Origin: an uncultured Acidimicrobiales bacterium
Lineage (GTDB): Bacteria; Actinomycetota; Acidimicrobiia; Acidimicrobiales; Aldehydirespiratoraceae
DNA length: 64,000 bases
NCBI GenBank assembly: GCA_951812975.1
Contig: CATOTC010000006.1
Span: forward strand, 1-64,000
Direction: 5' to 3'
Part shown: one piece after another, positions 42,801 through 50,313 of the stretch
How the letters are laid out: each line of letters begins with the position of its first letter
Position numbering within the stretch: position 1 is the stretch's first letter
Position numbers and translations under genes: made by a program
The notes under the pieces: generated by a model
Database searches by the model: none
The model's input: the letters and a program-made list of their open reading frames with translations, nothing else
Told to the model about the DNA's origin: nothing

Positions 42801-43145
42801 GGACAGAAGAACACGGTGATCTGTCATCGCCTGGTCTGCCCGGGGACGATCGATGAGCGGGTCGAGGAAGTCGTCGCGGGCAAGCGCCAGATAGCTGATC
42901 TGACCTTGCCCAAGTCGAGTTCGATCGGCGACCTCAACGCTGACCAGCTGCAGGCGGTGCTCGGGATAGACGACGCGGCGCTGCTCGACGTCGATTCTGA
43001 TGCGGAGATCGCGTTCGCTGAGGCCGCCTCGTTCTCCGAGGGCGGGGCGGTTGATGAGATCGCCGAGCTTGGAGAATCCGACGGGCAGGTCCCGCCCGGT
43101 CCGGCCGAACCCCGGACCATTGAACGAAAGGGTCAGAGGTCGTGA
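39819..43145 (+). CDS. SNF2/RapA-type ATPase
   Basis: 1108 residues. The last 500 residues are a SNF2-family helicase motor: Walker A [10 protein letters not shown] with the lysine near 611, DEAQ box at 701-704 ([11 protein letters not shown]), [19 protein letters not shown], and the C-terminal lobe [47 protein letters not shown] with the arginine finger. The first 550 residues are helical and of unknown function, like actinobacterial SNF2 proteins with a long N-terminal SNF2-accessory region. It translocates on DNA or remodels protein-DNA complexes. Coupled by GTGA to a small basic partner. ATG 39819 is the only standard in-frame start after the last upstream stop. Confidence 0.88.
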   Translation: [1108 protein letters not shown]

Positions 43146-43489
43146 CCGAGGACTCTGCCAAGGCACCGCGCAAACGCTCGCGGTCACGCAACCGCAAGGG
43201 CGGTTCGTCGAACCTCAACGCCGGTCGTCAGAACTCTCAGCCCCGCGGGCGAAAGGCCGCACCCAAGATCAACCCGACCGAGTTCTGGGGAGACCCCGAG
43301 GCACTGCCCTTCGTCGATGAGACAGTGGAGCACTCAGGCGACGCGAGAGCCCTGCTCGAGTCTCTGGGGAGACCTCCCGTGCCGGGCCAGGAGACTGCGG
43401 CGCAGCGTTGGTTCACCCTCGTCTATGAGAGGGCCGCGTTCCTTGCCGGCGCACTGGCGGCTGCGGGAGAACTCGACAGGAGCGAGTAG
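43142..43489 (+). CDS. Small basic protein coupled to the SNF2 ATPase
   Basis: 115 residues. An Arg/Lys/Ser/Gly-rich disordered N-terminus (about residues 8-40), then FWGDPEALPF and a helical end (AAQRWFTLVYERAAFLAGALAAAGELD). The start overlaps the SNF2 stop by GTGA, so the two are probably partners. Not recognised as a named family; a DNA-binding or ATPase accessory role is inference from charge and coupling. Confidence 0.7.
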   Translation: MTEDSAKAPRKRSRSRNRKGGSSNLNAGRQNSQPRGRKAAPKINPTEFWGDPEALPFVDETVEHSGDARALLESLGRPPVPGQETAAQRWFTLVYERAAFLAGALAAAGELDRSE

Positions 43490-43492
43490 CGT
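43487..43492 (+). promoter_or_regulatory. Leaderless -10 box (TAGCGT) of fbiC
   Basis: TAGCGT begins at the stop codon of the preceding gene (TAG 43487-43489) and ends 8 bases before the fbiC ATG. Confidence 0.42.
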
Positions 43493-43500
43493 CTCAGATC

Positions 43501-45924
43501 ATGCCGCACGAGGACCTTCTCCGTATGCCACTCGACGAATTGATGGCGACCGCCCGCCGGACACGCGACGAGGCTCAAGGGAAGATCGTGAGCTATTCGC
43601 CCAAGGTGTTCATCCCGCTAACGATGTTGTGTCGTGACAAATGCGGGTACTGCACTTTCGCGCAGCCCCCGGCACGTCTCGACCAGCCTTATCTGAGCGC
43701 TGACGAGGTCACCGCGATTGCGGAACGAGGTGCGCGAACGGGCTGCCACGAGGCGCTGTTCACGCTCGGCGAACGGCCGGAACGACGTTACCCGGTCGCT
43801 CGGGACTGGCTCTCTCGCCATGGCTACGACTCGACAGTCGACTATGTGGTGGCGATGGCGCAGCTGGTCCTCGATTCAACTGGGCTGTTGCCCCATGCCA
43901 ACACCGGCGCCATGTACGCCGATGAATTGGCGAAGCTGCGCACCGTTGCACCGAGTCAGGGAATGATGCTTGAAACCCTGCGAGACGATCTCGAGTGTCA
44001 TCGAGGTGCTCCCGACAAGGATCCGAAGCGTCGGCTCCAAACCCTTGAATGGGCCGGAGAACTGCGTATCCCCTACACGACTGGAATCCTTGTTGGAATC
44101 GGCGAGACCCGACAGGACCGGCTGACTGCCCTGGAGGCGATCGCCGAGGCACACCTTCGCCACGGACATGTCCAGGAGGTGATCGTCCAGAACTTTCTGC
44201 CCAAGGCGGGCACCGCGATGCACAACGCAGAGCCGTGCAGTGCGCAGACACACCTTGAGGCGATCGCGCTGGCTCGCTTGATCCTGCCGCGTGACGTGGC
44301 CGTGCAGGCACCGCCGAACCTCACAGAGGACTTCGGTGACCTGCTCGCCGCGGGAGTCAGCGACTGGGGAGGGGTGTCCCCCGTCACCGCTGACCACGTC
44401 AATCCAGAACGCCCCTGGCCCGACCTTGAACGGCTGCGCGAGGTCACAGAGGCCGCCGGTCACACGCTGGCGCCGCGCCTGACGGCGCACCCGCGCTATG
44501 TCCGCGACCCGAACGAATGGTTCGACCCGGATCTCCACTTCGCGGTGATGGACCGGAGTGATTCAGAGGGTTACGGGCGCGATGATCCGGGCTCCGTCTG
44601 GCCCGAGCGCACCATGGAGAGGGCCAAGGTCGACGATGGCGCAGAGTTCGAACTCGTAGGAGAGCTCTCCACCCAGTGGTACGTGGGAGCGGGCGGAGAC
44701 CCGGCCGTGCTGGTTCCCGCGCCCGGCAATGCACGTGGAGTTGCCGGAACCGGCGGCGCTGTGGGTGAAGTCATCGACGGGGTGAGAGCCGGTGAGGACG
44801 TGGGGTTCGATGAGATCGTCACACTGTTCAAGGCTCGCGGTCCTGAGGTGGCTGAGGTAGCACTCCTGGCAGATCAGCTGCGTTCGGAGATTGTCGGCGA
44901 TGAGGTCACCTGGGTCGCCAACCGCAACATCAACTACACCAACGTGTGCACGTTCCGTTGCAAGTTCTGCGGGTTCTCGAAGGGCCCGCTGTCACTGAAC
45001 CTCAGGGGCAAGCCGTATCTGTTGACGCTCGACGAGATGGCCGAACGCAGCATCGAGGCAGCGCAGCGGGGCGCCACGGAAGTCTGCCTTCAGGGTGGGA
45101 TCCATCCCGACTTCGACGGCGACTACTACATCGACGTCGCTCGGGCGGTCCATGAAGCGGTTCCAGGAATTCACATTCACGGGTTCACCGCCCTCGAGGT
45201 GACCGAGGGTGCCAGACGCAACGGGGAACCCCTGGCGGACTATCTGGTTCGGCTCCGAGACGCCGGCCAACGCTCGCTCCCCGGAACCGCGGCGGAGATC
45301 CTGCACGACGACGTGCGCGCGGTGCTCTGCCCGGACAAGATCGACACCGAGGAATGGCTGGAAGCGCACCGCACCGCCCACGCAGTCGGGTTGCGCTCCA
45401 ACGTCACGATCATGTTCGGCTCGATCGAACGACCCGAGCACTGGGCAGAGCACATCGTTCGTACGCGGGCGCTGGCTTCAGAGACCGGCGGTTTCACCGA
45501 ATTCGTCGGCTTGCCGTTCGTTCACATGGCGTCTCCGATCTATCTTCGCCGCGCGGCAAGGCGCGGGCCGACATGGCGTGAGGTGCTGTTGATGCACGCG
45601 GTCGCCCGGATCGCCTACCGGGGTCGAATCGACAACATCCAGGGTTCCTGGGTGAAGCTCGGTTTCAACGCTGTCGGGCAGCTTCTGCAAGCGGGGGTGA
45701 ACGACCTCGGTGGCACGCTGATGGACGAGAACATCTCCCGCGCGGCCGGCGCCTCCCACGGCACAACGGTGAGTGAGACTGATTTCCGGGATCTGGTTGA
45801 GCCTCTGGGCCGGACCTTGGTGCAACGCAGCACCCTCTACGGGCGGGTCGACCCAGCAACGCTGCCACTCGCGACGGCACCGGCGCGCCGCGCCACGATC
45901 CCAGTGGTGGCGACCACGGAGTAG
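43501..45924 (+). CDS. fbiC: FO synthase (CofG/CofH fusion)
   Basis: 807 residues joining both radical SAM enzymes that build the deazaflavin FO for coenzyme F420. The CofG half has C44, C48 and C51 (LCRDKCGYCTF), the CofH half C483, C487 and C490 (VCTFRCKFCGFSKG). Both carry the CxxxCxxC cluster and the following GG and GE motifs (LQGGIHPDFDGDYY). Uses tyrosine and 5-amino-6-ribitylamino-uracil. Single-gene fusion is characteristic of actinobacteria. No other F420 genes are in the window. Confidence 0.96.
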   Translation: MPHEDLLRMPLDELMATARRTRDEAQGKIVSYSPKVFIPLTMLCRDKCGYCTFAQPPARLDQPYLSADEVTAIAERGARTGCHEALFTLGERPERRYPVARDWLSRHGYDSTVDYVVAMAQLVLDSTGLLPHANTGAMYADELAKLRTVAPSQGMMLETLRDDLECHRGAPDKDPKRRLQTLEWAGELRIPYTTGILVGIGETRQDRLTALEAIAEAHLRHGHVQEVIVQNFLPKAGTAMHNAEPCSAQTHLEAIALARLILPRDVAVQAPPNLTEDFGDLLAAGVSDWGGVSPVTADHVNPERPWPDLERLREVTEAAGHTLAPRLTAHPRYVRDPNEWFDPDLHFAVMDRSDSEGYGRDDPGSVWPERTMERAKVDDGAEFELVGELSTQWYVGAGGDPAVLVPAPGNARGVAGTGGAVGEVIDGVRAGEDVGFDEIVTLFKARGPEVAEVALLADQLRSEIVGDEVTWVANRNINYTNVCTFRCKFCGFSKGPLSLNLRGKPYLLTLDEMAERSIEAAQRGATEVCLQGGIHPDFDGDYYIDVARAVHEAVPGIHIHGFTALEVTEGARRNGEPLADYLVRLRDAGQRSLPGTAAEILHDDVRAVLCPDKIDTEEWLEAHRTAHAVGLRSNVTIMFGSIERPEHWAEHIVRTRALASETGGFTEFVGLPFVHMASPIYLRRAARRGPTWREVLLMHAVARIAYRGRIDNIQGSWVKLGFNAVGQLLQAGVNDLGGTLMDENISRAAGASHGTTVSETDFRDLVEPLGRTLVQRSTLYGRVDPATLPLATAPARRATIPVVATTE

Positions 45925-45957
45925 TCGGCTAACGGTCGGACCCCCGAGCGCAACAGG

Positions 45958-46161
45958 TCAGAATGCGGCTTCGTTGCGTTCGGCGAGCAGGTGTATTGCT
46001 TTCTCGACTGCTCGGCGGGCTCGGGTGAGTCGCTTCTCGTCGACGGGCAGTTCTTGACCACCGGCGTCTATCGATTCGCGAAGCCGCATAATCGCCAGAT
46101 CGGCGAGTTCCTCAGATATCGCCTCGAGCCGGTTGCAGATGTCCTCGAACTCCTGAGCCAT
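45958..46161 (-). CDS. Small helical protein, function unknown
   Basis: 67 residues: two helices, EDICNRLEAISEELADLAIMRLRESIDA and EKRLTRARRAVEKAIHLLAERN, separated by a short proline loop. ATG 46161 is preceded by TACCGT 7 bases upstream. The long reading frame that continues upstream on this strand is a shadow of the divergent gene. Acidic-basic helical composition suggests a coiled coil; no family is certain. Confidence 0.55.
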   Translation of the reverse strand: MAQEFEDICNRLEAISEELADLAIMRLRESIDAGGQELPVDEKRLTRARRAVEKAIHLLAERNEAAF

Positions 46162-46168
46162 TGGAGTT

Positions 46169-46174
46169 ACGGTA
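46169..46174 (-). promoter_or_regulatory. Leaderless -10 box (TACCGT)
   Basis: TACCGT, 7 bases before the ATG at 46161 on the minus strand. It mirrors the TACCGT of the divergent gene. Confidence 0.48.
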
Positions 46175-46217
46175 TCGCCACCCGACGCGGGAGGTTCGCG
46201 TTCTGCGCGATCGGCGT

Positions 46218-46223
46218 TACCGT
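46218..46223 (+). promoter_or_regulatory. Leaderless -10 box (TACCGT)
   Basis: TACCGT, 7 bases before the ATG at 46231. It decides that ATG as the start over in-frame codons from 45991. Confidence 0.48.
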
Positions 46224-46230
46224 CGTGGCA

Positions 46231-47037
46231 ATGGAGGAACCGGATCTTCGAGAGTGGATTAGCTTCTCCGATGCTGACGGTTCTACCTGGCACTTCGACC
46301 TCACATTCTTGACCAGCAACTACGGCTGCATCTATGGGCGCGGTTGCCCCGGCGTATTGACAGAACCGGCTCCTGAATATGAGCACGGGTGTTGTACCTA
46401 CGGAGCGCACTTCGTCAGCGAAGCGGACCGCACCACCGTCGAGTCCCAGATAACCCGCCTCACAGCCGATGAGTGGCAGTTCGCCGCCCAGGCCGCTGCG
46501 ATGGGCGGCGCGGTCTACACCGACGATGAAGGAGAAACGGTCACCCGGATGATCGATGACGCCTGCATAATGCTGAACCGCCCGGGTTTCGCCAAAGGAG
46601 CCGGCTGCGCGCTCCATCAAGGGGCTGTCGCGCGCGGCGAACGACCGATGGACTGGAAACCGGACGTCTGCTGGCAGGTGCCTCTTCGATACGACGCGCA
46701 CGTCGAGACCGGTGGCCACATCAACCACGTTCTGCGGGAATGGAAACGCCGTGACTGGGGCGAGGGCGGATCCGAGTTTGCCTGGTGGTGTACCGACGAT
46801 CCGTTGGCCTTCGGTGAGGATCGGCCTGTCTGGAAGACCCTGCGGAGTGAGATAGTCGAACTCATCGGCGCAGAACAGTACGAAAGGCTCGTCGACTACA
46901 TAATGGACCGTGACGATGCGGGTGGGGTGGGCGGTCGTGGAACTAGAGTGTTCTTGGCTCACCCGCAAGTTCGCCGACGCCGTGAGAGCGACGGGGAAAT
47001 GCCTGAGCACGACCGGGAAATGAAAGGCAGTTCGTGA
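46231..47037 (+). CDS. Cysteine-rich YkgJ/DUF3109-like protein
   Basis: 268 residues with 8 cysteines: C33 and C39 (NYGCIYGRGCPG), C54-C55 (EHGCCTYGAHF), C112, C126 (KGAGCALHQ), C147 (KPDVCWQVPL) and C187. Such conserved Cys clusters with CCT and GC-LH patterns are seen in YkgJ/DUF3109-type proteins thought to bind iron-sulfur or zinc. It is cytoplasmic, with no signal peptide. The stop overlaps the ClC channel start (GTGA), so the two may act together. Confidence 0.72.
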   Translation: MEEPDLREWISFSDADGSTWHFDLTFLTSNYGCIYGRGCPGVLTEPAPEYEHGCCTYGAHFVSEADRTTVESQITRLTADEWQFAAQAAAMGGAVYTDDEGETVTRMIDDACIMLNRPGFAKGAGCALHQGAVARGERPMDWKPDVCWQVPLRYDAHVETGGHINHVLREWKRRDWGEGGSEFAWWCTDDPLAFGEDRPVWKTLRSEIVELIGAEQYERLVDYIMDRDDAGGVGGRGTRVFLAHPQVRRRRESDGEMPEHDREMKGSS

Positions 47038-48743
47038 GGAAGTACCTGGGTTCTGTGGTCGGCGGGCAGGATGTTCGGCTGCTGGGCGCTTCGATCGCTA
47101 TCGGCGTCGTGGTCGCCGGGGTGGTGGCGCTGTTCGAGACGCTGACCGAATCAGTGCTGCTCCACTGGTTGCTGGACCAGTCGCTGGTGGTTCTGGTGAC
47201 CGCCCCGGTAGTCGGCATCCTTGCTGCAAACGGGCTGCTGCGCTGGGTGGGTCGGGGCGCGAGCGGCTCCACCTCAGACGAGTACATTCGGGCGTTTCAC
47301 GAACGGCATCCCCGCTTGCCGATACTTCAGTTGCCCGGCAAGTTGCTGGCGGGTGTGGCCACCATCGGTATGGGTGGTGCGGTGGGAATGGAGGGTCCCT
47401 CGATTTATGCAGGGTCTTCGATCGGACTCTGGGTACACGAGAGGACCGGTTCCTTCCTGAGGCGCGACAATGCCCGGCTGCTGCTCACCGCGGGAGCCGC
47501 GGCAGGGATAGCGGCAGTGTTCAAAGCGCCCGCCACAGGTGTTATCTTCGCCATGGAGGCGCCCTACCGCGATGATGTGACGCCGCAGGCCCTGCTGCCC
47601 TCGTTGCTGGCTTCTGCAGCGAGCTACGTGACCTTCGTCTCGATTGTGGGAACTGGACCTGTGGTTCCTTTCCTGGCTGACAGCAGCGTTGCGTTCGGGC
47701 CGGGCGTCGATGCAGAGGCCGGTCTCTCTGTGTTCGGGGTGGATCTGATCGATCTGGCGGGGGCGCTGCTGTTGGGGATCGCCGCAGGCCTCGGTGGGCG
47801 CGGGTTCGCCTGGCTGGTGCGCCGCAGCAAGGCGGGCGCCAAGCGCTACTCGCTATCGAGGCGGTTGATAGTCGGTGGCATCGGTTTGGCGGTTCTGGCC
47901 TGGGCAGCGGAAGTGCTGTTCGAGTCCCCACTGACGCTCGGCCCTGGAACCGAGGCGATGGCGTGGGTGGTGGGTGACCGTGGACTGGGATTGATCGCCC
48001 TGCTGTTCGGTCTGCGAATGGCCGCAACCATCACCACTGTCTTCGCCGGCGGGGTGGGTGGACTGTTCATTCCGCTGGCTGCTCTAGGGGTGGTCCTGGG
48101 TGAGTTCGTGGGTCAGGTGATCGGTCAGGATGAGACCACCCTCTACCCGATTCTGGGTCTGGCCGCATTCTTGGGCGCTGGTTATAGGGCACCGATAGCC
48201 GCGGTTATGTTTGTGGCGGAGTCGACCGGCGGCGTGGGGAGCTTCGTGGTCCCTGCGCTGGTAGCGGCCGCGGTCAGCCAGGTGGTCGCCGGTCCCTCGT
48301 CGGTGGCCGACTACCAGCGCTCCGTGCGCCTCGGTCATCTTGAAAGACGATTCACGCTTCCGCTCACCTCGATCCTGTCGACCGACGTGATGACCGTTCC
48401 TCCTGATGCCACCGTCTCGGAGTTCGTCTATTTCCACGTGCTGGGGCGTCGCGAACGGATCGTCCCGGTTGTTGACGGGGAACAGTTCCTGGGGTTGGCA
48501 CGCCTCGAGGACATCTCAGAGCTGGACCGCGGTGAGTGGGAGTCGACCGCTATCGGTGATCGGATGGCAACTGACCTGCCGCTTGCTCAACCGTCCTGGA
48601 CCCTGCGCGACGCGGTTGCGGCCATGGGCGAGGCCGAGATAGATGTTCTGGCGGTGGCAGATCCCAGTGGTGCCTTCATCGGTGTGGTCACCGAGGACGA
48701 CATCCTGAAACTCGATGAGATCCTCGACGAGACAGGCAACTAG
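47034..48743 (+). CDS. ClC chloride channel/antiporter with CBS domains
   Basis: 569 residues. The membrane part (about 15-435) carries ClC landmarks: GGAVGMEGPSIYAGSSIGLW with the gating Glu in GMEGP, GAAAGIAAVFKAPATGVIFAME, and GVGGLFIPLAALG. Near the C-terminus, two CBS domains follow (ILSTDVMTVPPDATVSEFV and ATDLPLAQPSWTLRDAVAAMGEAEIDVLAVADPSGAFIGVVTEDDIL). The conserved gating Glu suggests transport activity; whether channel or Cl-/H+ exchanger is not told. Coupled to the cysteine-rich gene. Confidence 0.92.
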   Translation: MRKYLGSVVGGQDVRLLGASIAIGVVVAGVVALFETLTESVLLHWLLDQSLVVLVTAPVVGILAANGLLRWVGRGASGSTSDEYIRAFHERHPRLPILQLPGKLLAGVATIGMGGAVGMEGPSIYAGSSIGLWVHERTGSFLRRDNARLLLTAGAAAGIAAVFKAPATGVIFAMEAPYRDDVTPQALLPSLLASAASYVTFVSIVGTGPVVPFLADSSVAFGPGVDAEAGLSVFGVDLIDLAGALLLGIAAGLGGRGFAWLVRRSKAGAKRYSLSRRLIVGGIGLAVLAWAAEVLFESPLTLGPGTEAMAWVVGDRGLGLIALLFGLRMAATITTVFAGGVGGLFIPLAALGVVLGEFVGQVIGQDETTLYPILGLAAFLGAGYRAPIAAVMFVAESTGGVGSFVVPALVAAAVSQVVAGPSSVADYQRSVRLGHLERRFTLPLTSILSTDVMTVPPDATVSEFVYFHVLGRRERIVPVVDGEQFLGLARLEDISELDRGEWESTAIGDRMATDLPLAQPSWTLRDAVAAMGEAEIDVLAVADPSGAFIGVVTEDDILKLDEILDETGN

Positions 48744-48785
48744 GCGCGAGTGCCGCGGGGAGGCCCTTCAGGTTATTCGCCCAGG

Positions 48786-48986
48786 CTATTCACGGCGTCT
48801 AGACGGGTCACCGACGACAGGGTCTTCGGCCTCATCCGCGAACTCGTCGGCCCAGGCGAGATGCTCGGGTTTCGCCAGTTCTCCGCTGTCATTGTTGAGA
48901 TCTTCGAGCAGTCGATCAAAGTCGCCATCATGTGAGCGTTTCAACTCACGGGCTTCCTCGTAACGCCTGTGTCGCCCCTTTTTCAC
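48786..48986 (-). CDS. Small basic-acidic protein, function unknown
   Basis: 66 residues from GTG 48986: KKGRHRRYEEARELKRSHDGDFDRL, then LLEDLNNDSGELAKPEHLAWADEFADEAEDP. A GGAG ribosome site lies 8 bases upstream. The frame extends further upstream but without sensible composition. Not recognised; moderately supported by ribosome site and amphipathic composition. Coding is less certain than for neighbours. Confidence 0.5.
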   Translation of the reverse strand: MKKGRHRRYEEARELKRSHDGDFDRLLEDLNNDSGELAKPEHLAWADEFADEAEDPVVGDPSRRRE

Positions 48987-49087
48987 TTTGCAAGCTCCAG
49001 TTTGACAGTGCTGATGCTGTGCAGGGAGTGTATCTGCTGATCGCAGGAATCCGAAGGCATTGGCCACTATTGCTTCAACTTCGTCGG

Positions 49088-50269
49088 TCAGGGCTTCAAC
49101 TTCTCTGATCGGGTGATTGCCTGGTTGGATCGTTGTTCGAGCACCACGACATCGTTGTCGAAGGCCAGAGCGGCCTCGCCGTCGACAAGGCGGCGAATGT
49201 GGTCACCGACGAGTTCTGCGCGCCAACCCTGTGCCAGCCGCGGATCGTCATCGCCTCGCAGGAAGGCTTCGACGTCGGCGCGGGTCGCCAACAGGGCCGG
49301 ATCGATCTCGTTGGCTTTGGCGACCTGGGCGATCCAAGCGCTGGCGAGTGTCACCGCTGGACGATAATCCCTGGTATCAGCGTTGCGTTTGGGGTTCCTG
49401 GGTGGACGCCAGCCTGATTCGAGTCCTTGCTTGACCGCCTTTAGCAACTCGACCCCCTGTTTGCCCTTGAGCGTTCCACGGTCGATGCCGCGGATCCTGC
49501 TCAAGGCGTTCTGGTTCGTCGGCATCGCCTGGGCAATGGACGCAACCGCCAGGTCGGAGAGAACGAATCGAACCGGCTGGTTGAGAGCTGCGGCGCGACG
49601 CTCACGCCATGCGGCGATGGACTGGGCCACGGCCAGGGGCCGGCCCTTGAGATGACGGGCCTCTTTGATTCTGCTCCAGGCCCCGTCCGGATCACGCGGT
49701 GTCAGATCCCGCGAACGCATCAGCTCACACTCGGCTTGGGCCCACGACAGGCGATTGCGAGCCTCGAGCTTCGAGACGAGTTGATCGTGGATCTCCAGCA
49801 GCCGGGCTACGTCCGAGGCCGCATAGTCGAGCTGGGCGGCGCCGAGTGGACGTTTCAACCAGTCCGTGAAGCGGCTCCCCTTGGCCAGCGTGACACCCAG
49901 CTCGCGCTCGTGCAGCAAGGACAGCGACGGAGTCGACAAGCCGAGAAATCCTGCAGCGATCTGAGTGTCGAACAACCTTGCGGGGATTGCTCCGCATGCC
50001 AGATCCAGGATCTCGAGGTCTTGTCTGGCGGCGTGGATCACAGCGAGGGCGTCGGAGGCCATCAGTGCCTTCAGGGGTTCCAGATCGACTGCGAGGGGAT
50101 CGATCAACACGATCTGGTCGTCCCAGGCGATCTGCACCAGAGCGACCGTCGGCCAGTAGCTCTGCTCCCGATGGAACTCGGTGTCGAGCGCGTAGCGGTC
50201 CGTCCGGCTCAAGACGTCGACCGTGGCCTGCAGGTCGTCGGCCGTGTCGATAATCCGATAATCGAGCAT
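49088..50269 (-). CDS. rnd: Ribonuclease D
   Basis: 393 residues. The exonuclease domain has YALDTEFHREQSYWPTVALVQIAW (DEDD motif I), VIHAARQDLEIL (motif II with Asp) and LDYAASDVARLLEIHDQL (motif III, Y-x3-D). An HRDC region (AQAMPTNQNALSRIRGI and so on) and a C-terminal extension follow. 3' exoribonuclease of tRNA maturation. Actinobacterial RNase D. ATG 50269 has TAGCAT 5 bases upstream; the upstream open frame lies in the divergent gene. Confidence 0.93.
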   Translation of the reverse strand: MLDYRIIDTADDLQATVDVLSRTDRYALDTEFHREQSYWPTVALVQIAWDDQIVLIDPLAVDLEPLKALMASDALAVIHAARQDLEILDLACGAIPARLFDTQIAAGFLGLSTPSLSLLHERELGVTLAKGSRFTDWLKRPLGAAQLDYAASDVARLLEIHDQLVSKLEARNRLSWAQAECELMRSRDLTPRDPDGAWSRIKEARHLKGRPLAVAQSIAAWRERRAAALNQPVRFVLSDLAVASIAQAMPTNQNALSRIRGIDRGTLKGKQGVELLKAVKQGLESGWRPPRNPKRNADTRDYRPAVTLASAWIAQVAKANEIDPALLATRADVEAFLRGDDDPRLAQGWRAELVGDHIRRLVDGEAALAFDNDVVVLEQRSNQAITRSEKLKP

Positions 50270-50299
50270 GTGGCATGCTAACCAACCGCCACGCGGAGG

Positions 50300-50305
50300 T
50301 AGAGT
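50300..50305 (+). promoter_or_regulatory. Leaderless -10 box (TAGAGT)
   Basis: TAGAGT ends 8 bases before the GTG at 50314, which supports that start rather than ATG 50275. Confidence 0.45.
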
Positions 50306-50313
50306 CACCGCCA

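Noticed and set aside
45958-47010. A 350-residue minus-strand frame
   Set aside because: Only its last 67 residues look like a protein; the rest is antisense to the cysteine-rich gene at 46231.
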